A stretch of DNA of 64,000 nucleotides from Kaistella soli (lineage in GTDB: Bacteria; Bacteroidota; Bacteroidia; Flavobacteriales; Weeksellaceae), in NCBI RefSeq assembly GCF_019038595.1, contig NZ_JAHOPF010000001.1:310001-374000 (forward strand), read 5' to 3'. The notes beneath the pieces were generated by a model. That model saw nothing but the letters and a program-made list of their open reading frames with translations, had not been told where the DNA came from and did no database searches. Positions 9,011 to 18,849 of the stretch are shown here, one piece after another. The translations under genes and the position numbers were made by a program. How positions within the stretch are numbered: the first letter of the stretch is position 1; the number at the start of each line of letters is the position of its first letter.

Positions 9011-10666
9011 TTACCCGAATTTCTTTTTTCGGAGCCAGAAGAAAAGTGCGCCCAACAAACCGATAATGGCTAACGGAAGAAGTAAATTAATCCATTGCCA
9101 GTTCGTTTTTTCTTCATCAATTCTTTGCCTGTCGAGGAGGCGGGCTTCGATATTTCTGTTTCTCAGTTCCATTAAATTGGAATCGTCCAAAAGAAAATCC
9201 AGCGCGTTTCTCAGAAACTGTTCGTTCCCGTAAGTTTGTTTTGTAAGCAGATCCTCACCTAAAGGAAGTGGTTTTCCTTTATAAACCTGGTTTCGCCCGA
9301 CATCACCATCAGCAATAACGATCATTTTATTATCCTTGCTTTGTGCTTTAAAACCCGGATAAGTATTTTTTTCGCTTCTGGACGCATAAGCTGAAGTAAA
9401 TCTTCCTTCTAAACTTACCGCGAATATTTTCGGTGCAGTAGGTTTGTCGAATTCGCTTAAAGAATCAGCACTTACGATTTCGCCCAAAGCAACATAATTA
9501 GGGACCTGTTTCACATTCGTTCTTTCGCTCGATTCGAAAAGTACGCGGGTTTTAATATTTTTTCGTCCCAGCGTATCAATCGAAGTCGGAAATTCAAATT
9601 TCACAGGATTGATATTTTTGGTAATCGGGTTTTTGGTCTCCGCAATTCCGAGTGGAAAATAGGGCCAGAGAAAACTGCTGAACTGCGGATTTCCAGCGAC
9701 TTCTCCGGACACAATTCTGATCAGTGCAGATTTTTTCATGTCTTTCACCAATCCCGGATTTATCCGGATTCCGTAGTTGAAAAAGAAATCTGTAAGATTA
9801 GTGTCCATCGGATACGCCATGATTTTTTTCGACTGAAAAAGGGTGTCCATTTCTGCGTTCACGGCATCAATCATCCAAAGGGTTTTTCCGCCGTTCATGA
9901 TGTACTGGTCCATGATTACTTTTTCGTTTTCAGTAAAAGCTTTTCGGGGCTTGGCAATCACAATGGCGTCCATATTTTTCAGTTTCGGGACGTCAGCTAA
10001 GGAAAGTTCTTTCTGGTTTCCGGGAATTATCGGACCGGCATTATAACTCTCGAGCGCCATTTCCATAAAGCCCTGAAACTGCTCCGGACCCAATTCATCC
10101 TGATTGATCAGAATTCCGATGTTTTTCTTTTTCTCTTCGGTAATTGCTTTAATATTTGAAGCAAAATTATATTCGAGATTTTCGATGGATCTGGTAAGCT
10201 GTTCGGATGCGTCGATTCCGGTTTGATTAATAATTAAAGGAATTGACGCTCCATAAGAATCATATTTAATTGCGGCGAAAGGAAACATTACGATTTCCGA
10301 AATTTTGCCGTCTTTCATATCAGGAAGGATAGAAGGCTGCATGCCCATCGCTGCCAATGTATCTTTTGACATTTTGGTTTTTATGGGATCAATGAATCTG
10401 AAATCGATTTTAGGATTGATCTTTCTGAATTCCTCAAGCATGAATTTCGTCTCGTTCTGCAGCTGACGGAAACTTGCCGGAAAATCGCCTTCCAGATATA
10501 CGTCTACTTTGAGCGGTTTTTTTACAGATTCCAGAATTTTTACTGTCGAATCGGAAAGGGTATATCTTTTTTCCTGAGTCAGATCCAGACGTTTGGAAAA
10601 AATCCCGAAAACACCGGCTAATAAAAAGACCGCAAGAATAATATAGATGATATTTTTTTTGTTCAT
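9011..10666 (-). CDS. gldG: Gliding motility ABC transporter auxiliary protein GldG
   Basis: This is the substrate-binding-like partner of the GldA-GldF-GldG ABC transporter, which is linked to gliding in Flavobacterium. A transmembrane helix near residues 4-22 anchors the protein, a large periplasmic ABC-type-uncharacterised (DUF4350-like) region follows (RYTLSDSTVKIL, DVYLEGDFP, RFIDPIKTK), and a second helix (LLPLAIIGLLGALFFWL) with a basic tail lies at the C terminus. The 551-residue length is typical of GldG. It is 25 bases downstream of gldF. gldA, the ATPase, is not in the window. Presence of these genes does not by itself show that the strain glides. Confidence 0.9.
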   Translation of the reverse strand: MNKKNIIYIILAVFLLAGVFGIFSKRLDLTQEKRYTLSDSTVKILESVKKPLKVDVYLEGDFPASFRQLQNETKFMLEEFRKINPKIDFRFIDPIKTKMSKDTLAAMGMQPSILPDMKDGKISEIVMFPFAAIKYDSYGASIPLIINQTGIDASEQLTRSIENLEYNFASNIKAITEEKKKNIGILINQDELGPEQFQGFMEMALESYNAGPIIPGNQKELSLADVPKLKNMDAIVIAKPRKAFTENEKVIMDQYIMNGGKTLWMIDAVNAEMDTLFQSKKIMAYPMDTNLTDFFFNYGIRINPGLVKDMKKSALIRIVSGEVAGNPQFSSFLWPYFPLGIAETKNPITKNINPVKFEFPTSIDTLGRKNIKTRVLFESSERTNVKQVPNYVALGEIVSADSLSEFDKPTAPKIFAVSLEGRFTSAYASRSEKNTYPGFKAQSKDNKMIVIADGDVGRNQVYKGKPLPLGEDLLTKQTYGNEQFLRNALDFLLDDSNLMELRNRNIEARLLDRQRIDEEKTNWQWINLLLPLAIIGLLGALFFWLRKKKFG

Positions 10667-10691
10667 TTTTTAATTTCTAAAATAATTTCTG

Positions 10692-11420
10692 CTACTTTTT
10701 CTTTTCCACAAAAATTTTAGCTGAAAACAGAGACACTGCAATCACTAAAAGAAAATAGAAAACATCTTTTGTATCGATCAAACCACGCGTGAATGCAAGA
10801 AAATGCTGATAAAAACCAAGAGTCGAGAGGAAATAATCGGCACCGCCCAATAATTTATAACTTGCGAGCTGCTCAATTCCAAAATAGAAGATAAAGCACA
10901 TGAAAACGCCGAGCAGATAAGCCATGATCTGGTTTTGGGAAAGCGAGGAAGCTAAAATTCCCACCGCGGAGAAGGCGGCAGTTAGAATTATTAAACCAAA
11001 ATAGCTTCCGAAAGTAGCTCCCAAATCGATATTTCCTTCAGGAACGCCCAAGACGTAAACGGTATAGAGATAAACAAGCGACGGCAGCAAACAGAGAATC
11101 CCAACCAGCCAAACGGAAAGGAATTTTCCAAGAACGATCTCAGAGATTTTTACAGGTTGCGAAAAAAGCCAGTTCAGCGTTCCGGACTGTTGCTCTTCCG
11201 CCAGTGTTTTCATCGAAACAGCAGGAATAATAAACATCAGCAGCCACGGAACAAGAACAAAATAACTTTGCAGGGAAGCCGTCCCGATATCGAAAATGTT
11301 TGAATCATTTTCGAAGAAAAACAAAAAGAGTGTTCCTATGAGACTGAAGGCAGCGATAATCAGCCATGCACTCCAGTTTCCGAAATAGCTCCAAAGTTCC
11401 TTTTTAAATATTGCGATCAT
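10692..11420 (-). CDS. gldF: Gliding motility ABC transporter permease GldF
   Basis: This is an ABC-2-type permease with about six membrane segments. The family blocks MKTLAEEQQSGTLNWLFSQP and KFLSVWLVGILCLLPSLVY are characteristic of GldF and of NosY-like permeases. I start at the ATG at 11420 (MIAIFKKELWSYF), which matches GldF proteins. The longer frame starts at a TTG four codons upstream that overlaps a CATATTTG element resembling a -7 box. gldG follows after 25 bases, so the two are co-transcribed. The product is 242 residues. Confidence 0.9.
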   Translation of the reverse strand: MIAIFKKELWSYFGNWSAWLIIAAFSLIGTLFLFFFENDSNIFDIGTASLQSYFVLVPWLLMFIIPAVSMKTLAEEQQSGTLNWLFSQPVKISEIVLGKFLSVWLVGILCLLPSLVYLYTVYVLGVPEGNIDLGATFGSYFGLIILTAAFSAVGILASSLSQNQIMAYLLGVFMCFIFYFGIEQLASYKLLGGADYFLSTLGFYQHFLAFTRGLIDTKDVFYFLLVIAVSLFSAKIFVEKKK

Positions 11421-11475
11421 AATTAAATTCAAATATGAAGATTGAAGTGGGAAATTCGCCCAATAATATTCAAGC

Positions 11476-12021
11476 TTATTTCTTGTTTTTGTTTACCAGT
11501 TTTACAGTCATCAGAATTACAAAGACCAGAACGAAAAATCCTGTGATTAATTGCCACCAGTATTCAATCACCATTGATTTTAAAATGACGGTGAACACCA
11601 CCAGAAACAGGATAAAAGTTGCAATTTCATTGGCCTGTCTGAGTTTGATGTTTTTGATGGGAAGTATATTTCCGTTAAGATTTTTCATCTGCAGTACTTT
11701 TTTCCAGCACCAGTAATGATAAATCCCGAGTCCTAAAAGTAAAGTGAGTTTCAGGTGGAACCATGGCATTTTCATTAATCCAGAATTCAGAATGATTAAT
11801 GTTACCCCGCTCAAAAGCATGATAACCCCTGCCGGAACGGTGATGATGTTCCAAAGTCTTCTGGCCATAAACACATATTGTTCGCGAAGAACCTGCTTTT
11901 TATTTTCATCAAAACCGTCGGTGTCTTTGTAATAAACAAACAACCGCACCAGGTAAAAAATACCTGCGAAATAACTGACCATAAAAATGATGTGAACAGC
12001 TTTGAGAATGGTATAAAGCAT
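11476..12021 (-). CDS. hemJ: HemJ-type protoporphyrinogen IX oxidase / CopD-family membrane protein
   Basis: This is a four-helix inner-membrane protein of the UPF0093/HemJ family, which oxidises protoporphyrinogen IX to protoporphyrin IX in organisms lacking HemY and HemG. The N-terminal helix carries the conserved KAVHIIFMVSYFAGIFYLVR pattern with the heme-ligand histidine. A second block is MPWFHLKLTLLLGLGIYHYW, and the LRQANEIATF motif is near the C terminus. The 181-residue length fits. It is upstream of gldF on the same strand with a gap of 55 bases, probably a separate function. Automated pipelines often call it CopD family. Confidence 0.85.
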   Translation of the reverse strand: MLYTILKAVHIIFMVSYFAGIFYLVRLFVYYKDTDGFDENKKQVLREQYVFMARRLWNIITVPAGVIMLLSGVTLIILNSGLMKMPWFHLKLTLLLGLGIYHYWCWKKVLQMKNLNGNILPIKNIKLRQANEIATFILFLVVFTVILKSMVIEYWWQLITGFFVLVFVILMTVKLVNKNKK

Positions 12022-12167
12022 CTGAAAAATTTAGTGCAAAGATAAAAGATTTTGGTTATAAAAATTGTAAATGGGCATTGTCATAAGTTTCTGTTAAAAT
12101 CAGTTTTTTAACGTAAAATATAAATTATATTTAGTTTTTTTGCATATTAAATAACACAAATTTATAT

Positions 12168-14336
12168 GTGAAAAAAATTTTCCAATTGTGTTTCAGTTTG
12201 GTTTTTTTCTTCATAGGTTTTTCGCAAAATCTAAAGCCAGTTGCTGAAAAGGTTAAGAATTCGCACAATGCGAATAAGACGTTTGTTAAATACAGTTTTT
12301 TTACTGCAGATCCGTCCCAGCAGAAGCAAAATATGTATCAAGATGCCGCTGAGGGTATCACTGTAATGAAGTTAAATAAATCGGAAATTCTGCGGGTAAC
12401 TGCCGAAAAGCCTGACGCACTGGAAATGAGTTTTCCGTTTGAAGGGAAAAATATTACGGTGGAGCTGATAAAAAATAACTTTCTTACCCAGGATTTTAAG
12501 GTCAATACTTCAAAAGGCCCTATAAATTATACGCCGGGAGTTTATTATCAGGGAATTGTAAAAGGTGACAACGAATCTCTGGTAGCGATCAGTTTTTTTA
12601 ATGATGATGTAGTAGGGGTGACCTCCGTGAAAGATGTGGGAAATATAGTTATCGGTAAAGTAAAAAATGCTGAAGATTATGTTTCATACAACGATCAGAA
12701 ACTTAAGGGCACCAATCCTTTTTCATGTTCTGCAGATGAACTGACTCAAAACCAAAAGCTGACAAAGCCTTCCTATAATCCTCAGACAATGACGGCGATG
12801 AAAACCGTGAACTGTGTGAGGATTTATTATGAGGCGGGTTTCGGACCTTACACCCAAAACGGTTCCAGTGTTCCTGCAACGGTAAACTGGGTAACCGCGA
12901 TGCACAACAATGTAGCCACTTTATTTGCAAACGACGGAATTACCGTTGCTCTCAGCGAGGTTTTTGTATGGACAACTCCTGATCCTTATGCTGGAACTGC
13001 CGGGGAAATATTAACTCAGTTTACCGAGAAACGCACTACATTTAATGGGGATGTGGCTCAGCTTTTAAGAAATCCGGCGGGTACAAGTATTGCCTGGGTT
13101 AACTCGCTTTGTACGTCTTTTCGACATTCCTATTGCGGTGTAAATTTAGCGTTCAGTAATGTTCCCACCTATTCCTGGAATATCGAAGTAATGACCCACG
13201 AAATTGGGCATAATTTAGGATCACCTCATACGCACGACTGTGCCTGGAACGGGAATAATACAAGGATCGACGGTTGCGGACCGGTATCCGGAGATCCCGG
13301 AACCGGAACATGTCCTCCCGGACCGCTTCCTACCGGAACAGGGGGAACGATTATGAGTTACTGTCATTTAGTGTCTTCAGTAGGAATTAATTTCGCAAAC
13401 GGTTTCGGGCCGCAACCGGCAGCCTTAATCAGAAATACCGTAGATTCCAAGGCATGTTTGGGAACTAACTGTATTACTATCTGCCCAGTGACAGTCACCG
13501 GATTAACGGTTTCAAACGTTACTGCAAATTCCGCTACTGCCACCATTGTTGACAATACCGCAACCAGCTGGAAATACCGACTCACCACAAATGATGGAAC
13601 TGTGATCGCCTCGGGATTGACTTCTTCTAAAGTATTAAATTTTACAAATCTTAGCCCAGGAATTTATTACACGATTTCTGTAGGAAATGAATGCTCCGGT
13701 CCGCTGGCGTACAGCAACTCGCAGACTTTTCTTACTGACGCAAACTGGTGTACCGGAATAGCTTTTACTGATCCTGGCGGTACCGCTGCAAATTACGGCG
13801 ATAATATAAATATGACGAAGACGTTCTTTCCTGCCAACCCAAGTGATAAATTAAAACTTACGTTTACGCAGTTTAATACAGAAGCAGGTTTTGATTTTAT
13901 GGATGTTTATGACGGACCAAGCACTGCTTTTCCAAGATTTTCCAATGGAATCCAGTTAAGCGGAAACACCATTCCCGGTCCTTTTCAGTCTACACATCCG
14001 ACGGGTGCGATTACCGTGAAATTTGTTTCTGACGGAGCAACAAATGACGCCGGCTGGAATGCTTCGTTCCAGTGCGTCAGTCTTGCAACGGATGAAAATT
14101 CGGTAACAAATTCAGTACATATTTCGCAAACAGACGCTAAAAGTATATTCTCGATTACATCAGGAGATAAAATACTTTCATATTCAGTATTTGATGTTTC
14201 AGGCAAATTGCTGAAAAATGCCGTTAAGCTGAATGCAACGGAAGGAAAACTTGATCTTTCAACATATCCAAAAGGAACTTATGTGGTGAGTGTAAGCACT
14301 GCTAAAGAAACTGTCACAAAGAAAGTAATCAAATAG
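12168..14336 (+). CDS. Secreted reprolysin-like zinc metalloprotease, copy 1 (T9SS cargo, CUB domain)
   Basis: This is a 722-residue secreted metzincin. A signal peptide (to about residue 20, FSQN) and a propeptide of about 190 residues precede the protease, whose zinc motif HEIGHNLGSPH is at 344-354 with the Met-turn methionine M396 in IMSYCH. A fibronectin-III-like stretch (about 445-520), a CUB-like domain starting WCTGIAFTDPGG, and a T9SS C-terminal domain ending KETVTKKVIK follow. The start codon is GTG in place of the ATG of copy 2. Copy 2 lies 212 bases downstream and is colinear over the full length. A TTTAGTTTTTTTGCA promoter-like block precedes both. Confidence 0.88.
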   Translation: MKKIFQLCFSLVFFFIGFSQNLKPVAEKVKNSHNANKTFVKYSFFTADPSQQKQNMYQDAAEGITVMKLNKSEILRVTAEKPDALEMSFPFEGKNITVELIKNNFLTQDFKVNTSKGPINYTPGVYYQGIVKGDNESLVAISFFNDDVVGVTSVKDVGNIVIGKVKNAEDYVSYNDQKLKGTNPFSCSADELTQNQKLTKPSYNPQTMTAMKTVNCVRIYYEAGFGPYTQNGSSVPATVNWVTAMHNNVATLFANDGITVALSEVFVWTTPDPYAGTAGEILTQFTEKRTTFNGDVAQLLRNPAGTSIAWVNSLCTSFRHSYCGVNLAFSNVPTYSWNIEVMTHEIGHNLGSPHTHDCAWNGNNTRIDGCGPVSGDPGTGTCPPGPLPTGTGGTIMSYCHLVSSVGINFANGFGPQPAALIRNTVDSKACLGTNCITICPVTVTGLTVSNVTANSATATIVDNTATSWKYRLTTNDGTVIASGLTSSKVLNFTNLSPGIYYTISVGNECSGPLAYSNSQTFLTDANWCTGIAFTDPGGTAANYGDNINMTKTFFPANPSDKLKLTFTQFNTEAGFDFMDVYDGPSTAFPRFSNGIQLSGNTIPGPFQSTHPTGAITVKFVSDGATNDAGWNASFQCVSLATDENSVTNSVHISQTDAKSIFSITSGDKILSYSVFDVSGKLLKNAVKLNATEGKLDLSTYPKGTYVVSVSTAKETVTKKVIK

Positions 14337-14355
14337 AACACTTTCTATAAGTATA

Positions 14356-14388
14356 AACCGCCAGTTCTTATGAACTTGCGGTTTTTTT
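14356..14388 (+). terminator. Terminator after protease copy 1
   Basis: AACCGCCAGTTC pairs with GAACTTGCGGTT (one mismatch) around a TTAT loop, followed by seven Ts. It makes the two protease genes separate transcription units. Confidence 0.85.
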
Positions 14389-14548
14389 GTTTATTATGGC
14401 GGGAACCATTCAGTAAAGTAGAAGATTTATGTTTATAAAAGACTCTGCCGATTTCATGCCCGTCTTTTATGTTAAAATTGATTTTTTTTGGGAATTTTCA
14501 ATTTATTTTTAGTTTTTTTGCACCATAACAAATTATAAATTGATAATT

Positions 14549-16717
14549 ATGAAAAGAATTTTCCAATTGTGTTGCAGTTTGGTATTTTTCTCTTTTGGCT
14601 TTTCTCAGAATTTGAAACCTATTGCTGAGAAAGTAAAAAATTCGCATACCGCTAACAAAACGTTTGTAAAATACAGCCCCTTCACTGTAGATCCGTCAGC
14701 ACAGAAGCAGGCGCTTTATAAGGCTGCTGCCGAGGATATCACAGTGATGAAATTAAATTCTACGGAGCTTCAGCGAATTAATTCCGAAAGACCCGAAGCG
14801 CTGGAAATGAATTTTCCGTTTGAAGGAAAAAATATTACGGTAGAACTTGTAAAAAACAATTTTTTCACTCAGGATTTTAAACTGAATACCGATAAAGGGT
14901 ATATCAATTACACTCCAGGCGTTTATTACCAAGGAATTGTAAAGGGTGATAATGAGTCTCTTGTGGCCATTAGTTTTTTTAATGACGATGTGGTTGGAGT
15001 TACCTCAATCAAAGATCTTGGTAATATTGTAATAGGTAAAACAAAAAATGCTGACAGTTATGTTTCATATAATGATCAGAAACTGAAAGGAGACAACCCG
15101 TTTTCATGTTCAGCAGAAGACCTCATTGAAAACCAGAAAATGCCTGCACCTTCTTACGATCCTAAAACAATGACGGCAAAGAAGACAGATAACTGTGTCA
15201 GAATATATTATGAGGCAGGTTTTGGTCCGTATACTCAGAACGGATCTAATGTTACCACTACAACAAACTGGGTAACCGCAATGCACAATAATATTTCTAC
15301 CTTGTATGCCAACGATGGAATTACAGTTGCTTTAAGCGCGGTTATGGTATGGACAACAACAGATCCTTATGCTGGAACACCTTCAGAAATTTTAAATCAG
15401 TTCAGAAATACCCGTACCTCATTTAACGGTGATGTTGCTCAGCTGTTGAGAAATCCTGCGACAACAAGTATCGCCTGGGTAAACGCGCTTTGCGGCCCTT
15501 ATAAATACTCTTACTCAGGAGTGAATTTTGCTTACGCTAACGTACCAACTTATTCATGGAATATTGAAGCGATGACCCACGAGATCGGTCATAATTTGGG
15601 ATCACCCCATACTCACGACTGCTCTTGGAACGGAAACAATACAAGAATTGATGGCTGCGGACCTGCATCCGGAAACCCAGGAAATGGAACTTGTGCTGCC
15701 GGACCGCTACCTACAGGAAGTGGAGGAACCATCATGAGCTACTGTCACTTGGTTTCTTCTGTTGGAATTAATTTTGCAAATGGTTTTGGCCCCCAACCCG
15801 GAGCTTTGATCAGAAATACAGTGAACTCAAAAGGATGTTTGGGAACCGACTGTGTTACATCCTGTGCCCTGACCATAACCGGAATGACTGTTGCAAATGT
15901 CACTAACAATTCCGCATCGGCAACCATTATAGACAATACAGCTGCTAGCTGGAAGTATAAACTGGCTAAAATGGACGGTACTGTGGTAGTTTCAGGAGTT
16001 AGCTCTTCTAAAGTGCTGAATTTTACAAATCTAAATGAAGGAACCTATTACAATGTATCAGTTGGAACAGAATGTTCAGGTCCACAGGCATATGCTTACG
16101 AGCAACTTATCCTTACTGATGCGAACTGGTGCAGTGGAATTCAGTTTACCGATCCTGGAGGCGCAAGCGCAAATTATGGCGACAATCAGATTATTACTAA
16201 AACATTTTATCCGGCAAATTCAAGCGATAAATTAAAACTTACGTTTACCGAATTTGATACAGAATCAGGTTTCGATTTTATGAATGTGTATAACGGTCCA
16301 ACTACAGGTTCGCCAAGGTTTACCAACGGAACTCAGCTAAGTGGCAACACGATTCCTGGTCCTTTCCAGTCCACTCATTCAACAGGTGCGATAACCGTGA
16401 GATTTATATCTGATGGAGGTGTATCAGGAACTGGCTGGAATTCTACTTTCGATTGCCTTACTTTAGCAACAGGCGAAACTTCAATGGCTAATTCGGTGAA
16501 GATTTCTCAGACTGCTGTTAAAAATATTTTCTCGATTACTTCGAAAGATAAAATCCTTTCCTACTCGGTATTGGATGCGTCAGGAAAACTTGTAAAAAAC
16601 GCTGTGAAGCTGAATGCAACGGAAGAAAAACTTGATCTTTCAGCATATCCAAAAGGAACTTATGTGATTAGCGTCACTACCGCAAAAGAGACTGTAACAA
16701 AGAAAGTAATCAAATAG
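14549..16717 (+). CDS. Secreted reprolysin-like zinc metalloprotease, copy 2 (T9SS cargo, CUB domain)
   Basis: This is the paralogue of the gene just upstream, also 722 residues, with the same domain order: signal peptide, propeptide, metzincin domain (HEIGHNLGSPH at 344-354, IMSYCH downstream), fibronectin-like region, CUB-like domain (WCSGIQFTDPGG) and T9SS C-terminal domain. I start at ATG 14549 (MKRIFQLCCS), which aligns with copy 1. The longer frame begins at an upstream TTG without support. Most positions are identical between the copies by eye, with changes spread along the whole length, so this is a not very recent tandem duplication with both copies intact. Substrate is unknown. Confidence 0.88.
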   Translation: MKRIFQLCCSLVFFSFGFSQNLKPIAEKVKNSHTANKTFVKYSPFTVDPSAQKQALYKAAAEDITVMKLNSTELQRINSERPEALEMNFPFEGKNITVELVKNNFFTQDFKLNTDKGYINYTPGVYYQGIVKGDNESLVAISFFNDDVVGVTSIKDLGNIVIGKTKNADSYVSYNDQKLKGDNPFSCSAEDLIENQKMPAPSYDPKTMTAKKTDNCVRIYYEAGFGPYTQNGSNVTTTTNWVTAMHNNISTLYANDGITVALSAVMVWTTTDPYAGTPSEILNQFRNTRTSFNGDVAQLLRNPATTSIAWVNALCGPYKYSYSGVNFAYANVPTYSWNIEAMTHEIGHNLGSPHTHDCSWNGNNTRIDGCGPASGNPGNGTCAAGPLPTGSGGTIMSYCHLVSSVGINFANGFGPQPGALIRNTVNSKGCLGTDCVTSCALTITGMTVANVTNNSASATIIDNTAASWKYKLAKMDGTVVVSGVSSSKVLNFTNLNEGTYYNVSVGTECSGPQAYAYEQLILTDANWCSGIQFTDPGGASANYGDNQIITKTFYPANSSDKLKLTFTEFDTESGFDFMNVYNGPTTGSPRFTNGTQLSGNTIPGPFQSTHSTGAITVRFISDGGVSGTGWNSTFDCLTLATGETSMANSVKISQTAVKNIFSITSKDKILSYSVLDASGKLVKNAVKLNATEEKLDLSAYPKGTYVISVTTAKETVTKKVIK

Positions 16718-16737
16718 AAAACTTTCTGTACATAATA

Positions 16738-16773
16738 AACAGCCGGTTCAGATGAGCCGGCTGTTTTATTTTA
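16738..16773 (+). terminator. Terminator after protease copy 2
   Basis: AACAGCCGG pairs with CCGGCTGTT around a 10-nt loop, followed by a T-rich run. It may work in both directions with the convergent gene at 16787. Confidence 0.85.
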
Positions 16774-16786
16774 TTATTCAAATAAA

Positions 16787-17614
16787 TTACTGGAATTCGA
16801 TGTAAATATTTTCACCCACTTTCAGACCGAACAGGGTTTTTGCTCCGTTTTGGCTGTTGCCTTTATAGATTGTAAGTTCAAGCAATCCGGCATCATTGAA
16901 AATGGCCGCTGATTTACCATGAAACTCATGTTCATTTCCCCAGTCGTTTACAAATTCAGTGTACTGACCGTAAATTTTTGAAAGCGCTAAATTCCTGAAT
17001 TTTACAATGAAACTCTCGAAACCTACCGCGTTTTTGTCAAAGAATTTTTTGCTGATATTCGACACTACATTTCCGAAATTATCGATGTACATAATTTCGC
17101 CGATAATCATCTTCTCGTTTTCGCTGAACACAGGTCTTGGAAAAGAAAGCTGTTTTGGATTTTTGAACTTTCTGCCGATTACTTCAGGTAAACCTCCGTT
17201 TTTAAGATGAACTGCTACGGGTGCGAAAATATCGGTGGAAGTAAAATTCACTTCATCATCAAACCTGTTATTGAAGGTGATTTCATAAACAGCTTCGGGC
17301 TTGATGTCATAAAAAATTAAACTCAAAACCCCGTTGTCTGCCGCGATAAAGTAATGGCCGTCCGCCTGATATAAAATAGATTTTCTCTCTTTGGTATAAA
17401 AACTGTCTACAGAAATAATATGAACAGTGCCCTTCGGGAACGAAGAGTAGGAGTTTCTTACGATATATGCAGTCTGAAGGAGATTGTACGCCTGAATTTC
17501 GTGAGAAATATCAATGATATTTACATTTTCATTTAAGCTCAGGATTTTTCCTTTCACAGAAGGAACCCTGTGATCTACCAAACCGTAATCTGAAGTGAAT
17601 GTAATAACAGACAT
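16787..17614 (-). CDS. SAM hydroxide adenosyltransferase (SAM hydrolase, former DUF62)
   Basis: This enzyme of the fluorinase fold family uses water to cleave S-adenosylmethionine to adenosine and L-methionine. The N-terminal signature TFTSDYGLVDHRVPSVKG, the NIIDISHEI block, the YFIAADNGVLSL segment and the late DNFGNVVSN motif are all present. The 275 residues have no signal peptide. A -7 promoter element TAAATTTG (complement of 17634-17641) lies 20 bases before the ATG. It is divergent from phoH. The physiological reason for SAM hydrolysis in bacteria is not established. Confidence 0.88.
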   Translation of the reverse strand: MSVITFTSDYGLVDHRVPSVKGKILSLNENVNIIDISHEIQAYNLLQTAYIVRNSYSSFPKGTVHIISVDSFYTKERKSILYQADGHYFIAADNGVLSLIFYDIKPEAVYEITFNNRFDDEVNFTSTDIFAPVAVHLKNGGLPEVIGRKFKNPKQLSFPRPVFSENEKMIIGEIMYIDNFGNVVSNISKKFFDKNAVGFESFIVKFRNLALSKIYGQYTEFVNDWGNEHEFHGKSAAIFNDAGLLELTIYKGNSQNGAKTLFGLKVGENIYIEFQ

Positions 17615-17633
17615 GATGAATTTTAAAGAATCG

Positions 17634-17641
17634 CAAATTTA
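17634..17641 (-). promoter_or_regulatory. -7 element of the SAM hydrolase gene
   Basis: The minus strand reads TAAATTTG, matching TAnnTTTG, 19 nt before the start codon. Confidence 0.5.
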
Positions 17642-17742
17642 ACTTAAAAATAAATATTTACCCTTCAATGTGGAAAATAATAATCGGATATTTAAAATTA
17701 ATTCGATAATTTTAGAAAAAATATTAATCCTAAACATCGCAT

Positions 17743-18702
17743 ATGTTTGAACTTAATTATGAAATTACAGGCATCGATGCCAAAACTTTTTACGGTGTAA
17801 ACAACCAGCATTTTAATTTACTGAAATCGAGTTTTCCTACACTGAAAATTACAGGAAGAGACCATTTTGTGTTTGCGTTGGGCAACACTGAAGCGTTAAA
17901 TGTACTGAAAAGCAAACTGGATGATATTGTAAACTTTATCTCCGAAAATAATACCATCACCTTAAAGGATCTCGAAAATCTTCTTAATATAAAAGACGAA
18001 AACGAAAAACAGTTAGTATTCGATCAGGATATCATCGTAAAGGGAGTTAACGGCAAAATCATTAAAGCCAAAACTACCAATCTGAAAATACTCGTAAAAG
18101 AGTGTGAAAAAAAAGATATGGTTTTCGCCATAGGACCTGCGGGCACGGGAAAAACATACACAAGCGTGGCATTGGCTGTGAAGGCAATGCGTGATAAAGA
18201 GGTGAAAAGAATTATTTTAACAAGACCTGCAGTGGAAGCTGGGGAGAGTTTAGGTTTTCTTCCTGGCGATTTAAAAGAAAAATTAGATCCTTATTTACAG
18301 CCTCTTTATGATGCGCTTCGGGATATGATTCCTCACGAAAAACTGGAAGGTTATATAGAGAAAAAAGTAATTGAAGTGGCGCCTTTGGCTTTTATGAGAG
18401 GAAGAACTTTGGATGAGGCTTTTGTGATTTTGGATGAAGCGCAGAATACCACTCATTCGCAAATGAAAATGTTTCTCACCAGAATGGGAATGAATGCCAA
18501 ATTCATTATTACCGGCGATCCTAGTCAGGTGGATCTGCCGATGCGACAAAAATCCGGATTGAAAGAAGCGATGAGGATTCTGAAAGATGTAAAAGAAATC
18601 GGTTTTGTGCATCTTACGGAAGAAGATGTGGTGAGGCATCCGGTGGTAAGAAAAATCATCAACGCTTATGGAAACGAAGAAAAAAGGCAGCGCGAAGAAT
18701 AA
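17743..18702 (+). CDS. phoH: PhoH family ATPase
   Basis: This is a cytoplasmic P-loop ATPase of the PhoH/YbeZ group, linked to RNA processing and ribosome maturation in other bacteria. Walker A is GPAGTGKT at 131-138. The conserved blocks LTRPAVEAGESLGFLPGD, FVILDEAQNTT (Walker B) and ITGDPSQVDLP follow in order. The 319-residue length and an N-terminal KH-like region are as in YbeZ. The usual neighbour ybeY is not adjacent here. It is a single gene read away from the SAM hydrolase. No clear -7 box is visible. Confidence 0.93.
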   Translation: MFELNYEITGIDAKTFYGVNNQHFNLLKSSFPTLKITGRDHFVFALGNTEALNVLKSKLDDIVNFISENNTITLKDLENLLNIKDENEKQLVFDQDIIVKGVNGKIIKAKTTNLKILVKECEKKDMVFAIGPAGTGKTYTSVALAVKAMRDKEVKRIILTRPAVEAGESLGFLPGDLKEKLDPYLQPLYDALRDMIPHEKLEGYIEKKVIEVAPLAFMRGRTLDEAFVILDEAQNTTHSQMKMFLTRMGMNAKFIITGDPSQVDLPMRQKSGLKEAMRILKDVKEIGFVHLTEEDVVRHPVVRKIINAYGNEEKRQREE

Positions 18703-18793
18703 TGAGTAATACACACTTCACAGTGTTTTAGACGATTATTATTAATTGTTTGCTGGTATTTTATAATAAATTTTAATAAAAAACGTTAAAAAG

Positions 18794-18826
18794 TTGTTAA
18801 TTTCAGAAAAATAAATTTTATATTTG
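18794..18826 (+). promoter_or_regulatory. Promoter of the first beta-barrel gene
   Basis: TTG at 18794-18796 and TATATTTG at 18819-18826, spaced 22 nt, match the Bacteroidota promoter; the ATG follows 24 nt later. Confidence 0.65.
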
Positions 18827-18849
18827 ATTAACCAAATAAATTATTAATC

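Noticed and set aside
14540-14548. TTG start for protease copy 2, adding MII
   Set aside because: The ATG at 14549 aligns exactly with the start of copy 1 and opens a normal signal peptide.
18295-18714. Antisense frame of 139 codons in phoH
   Set aside because: It is opposite a conserved gene and shows no recognisable domain.
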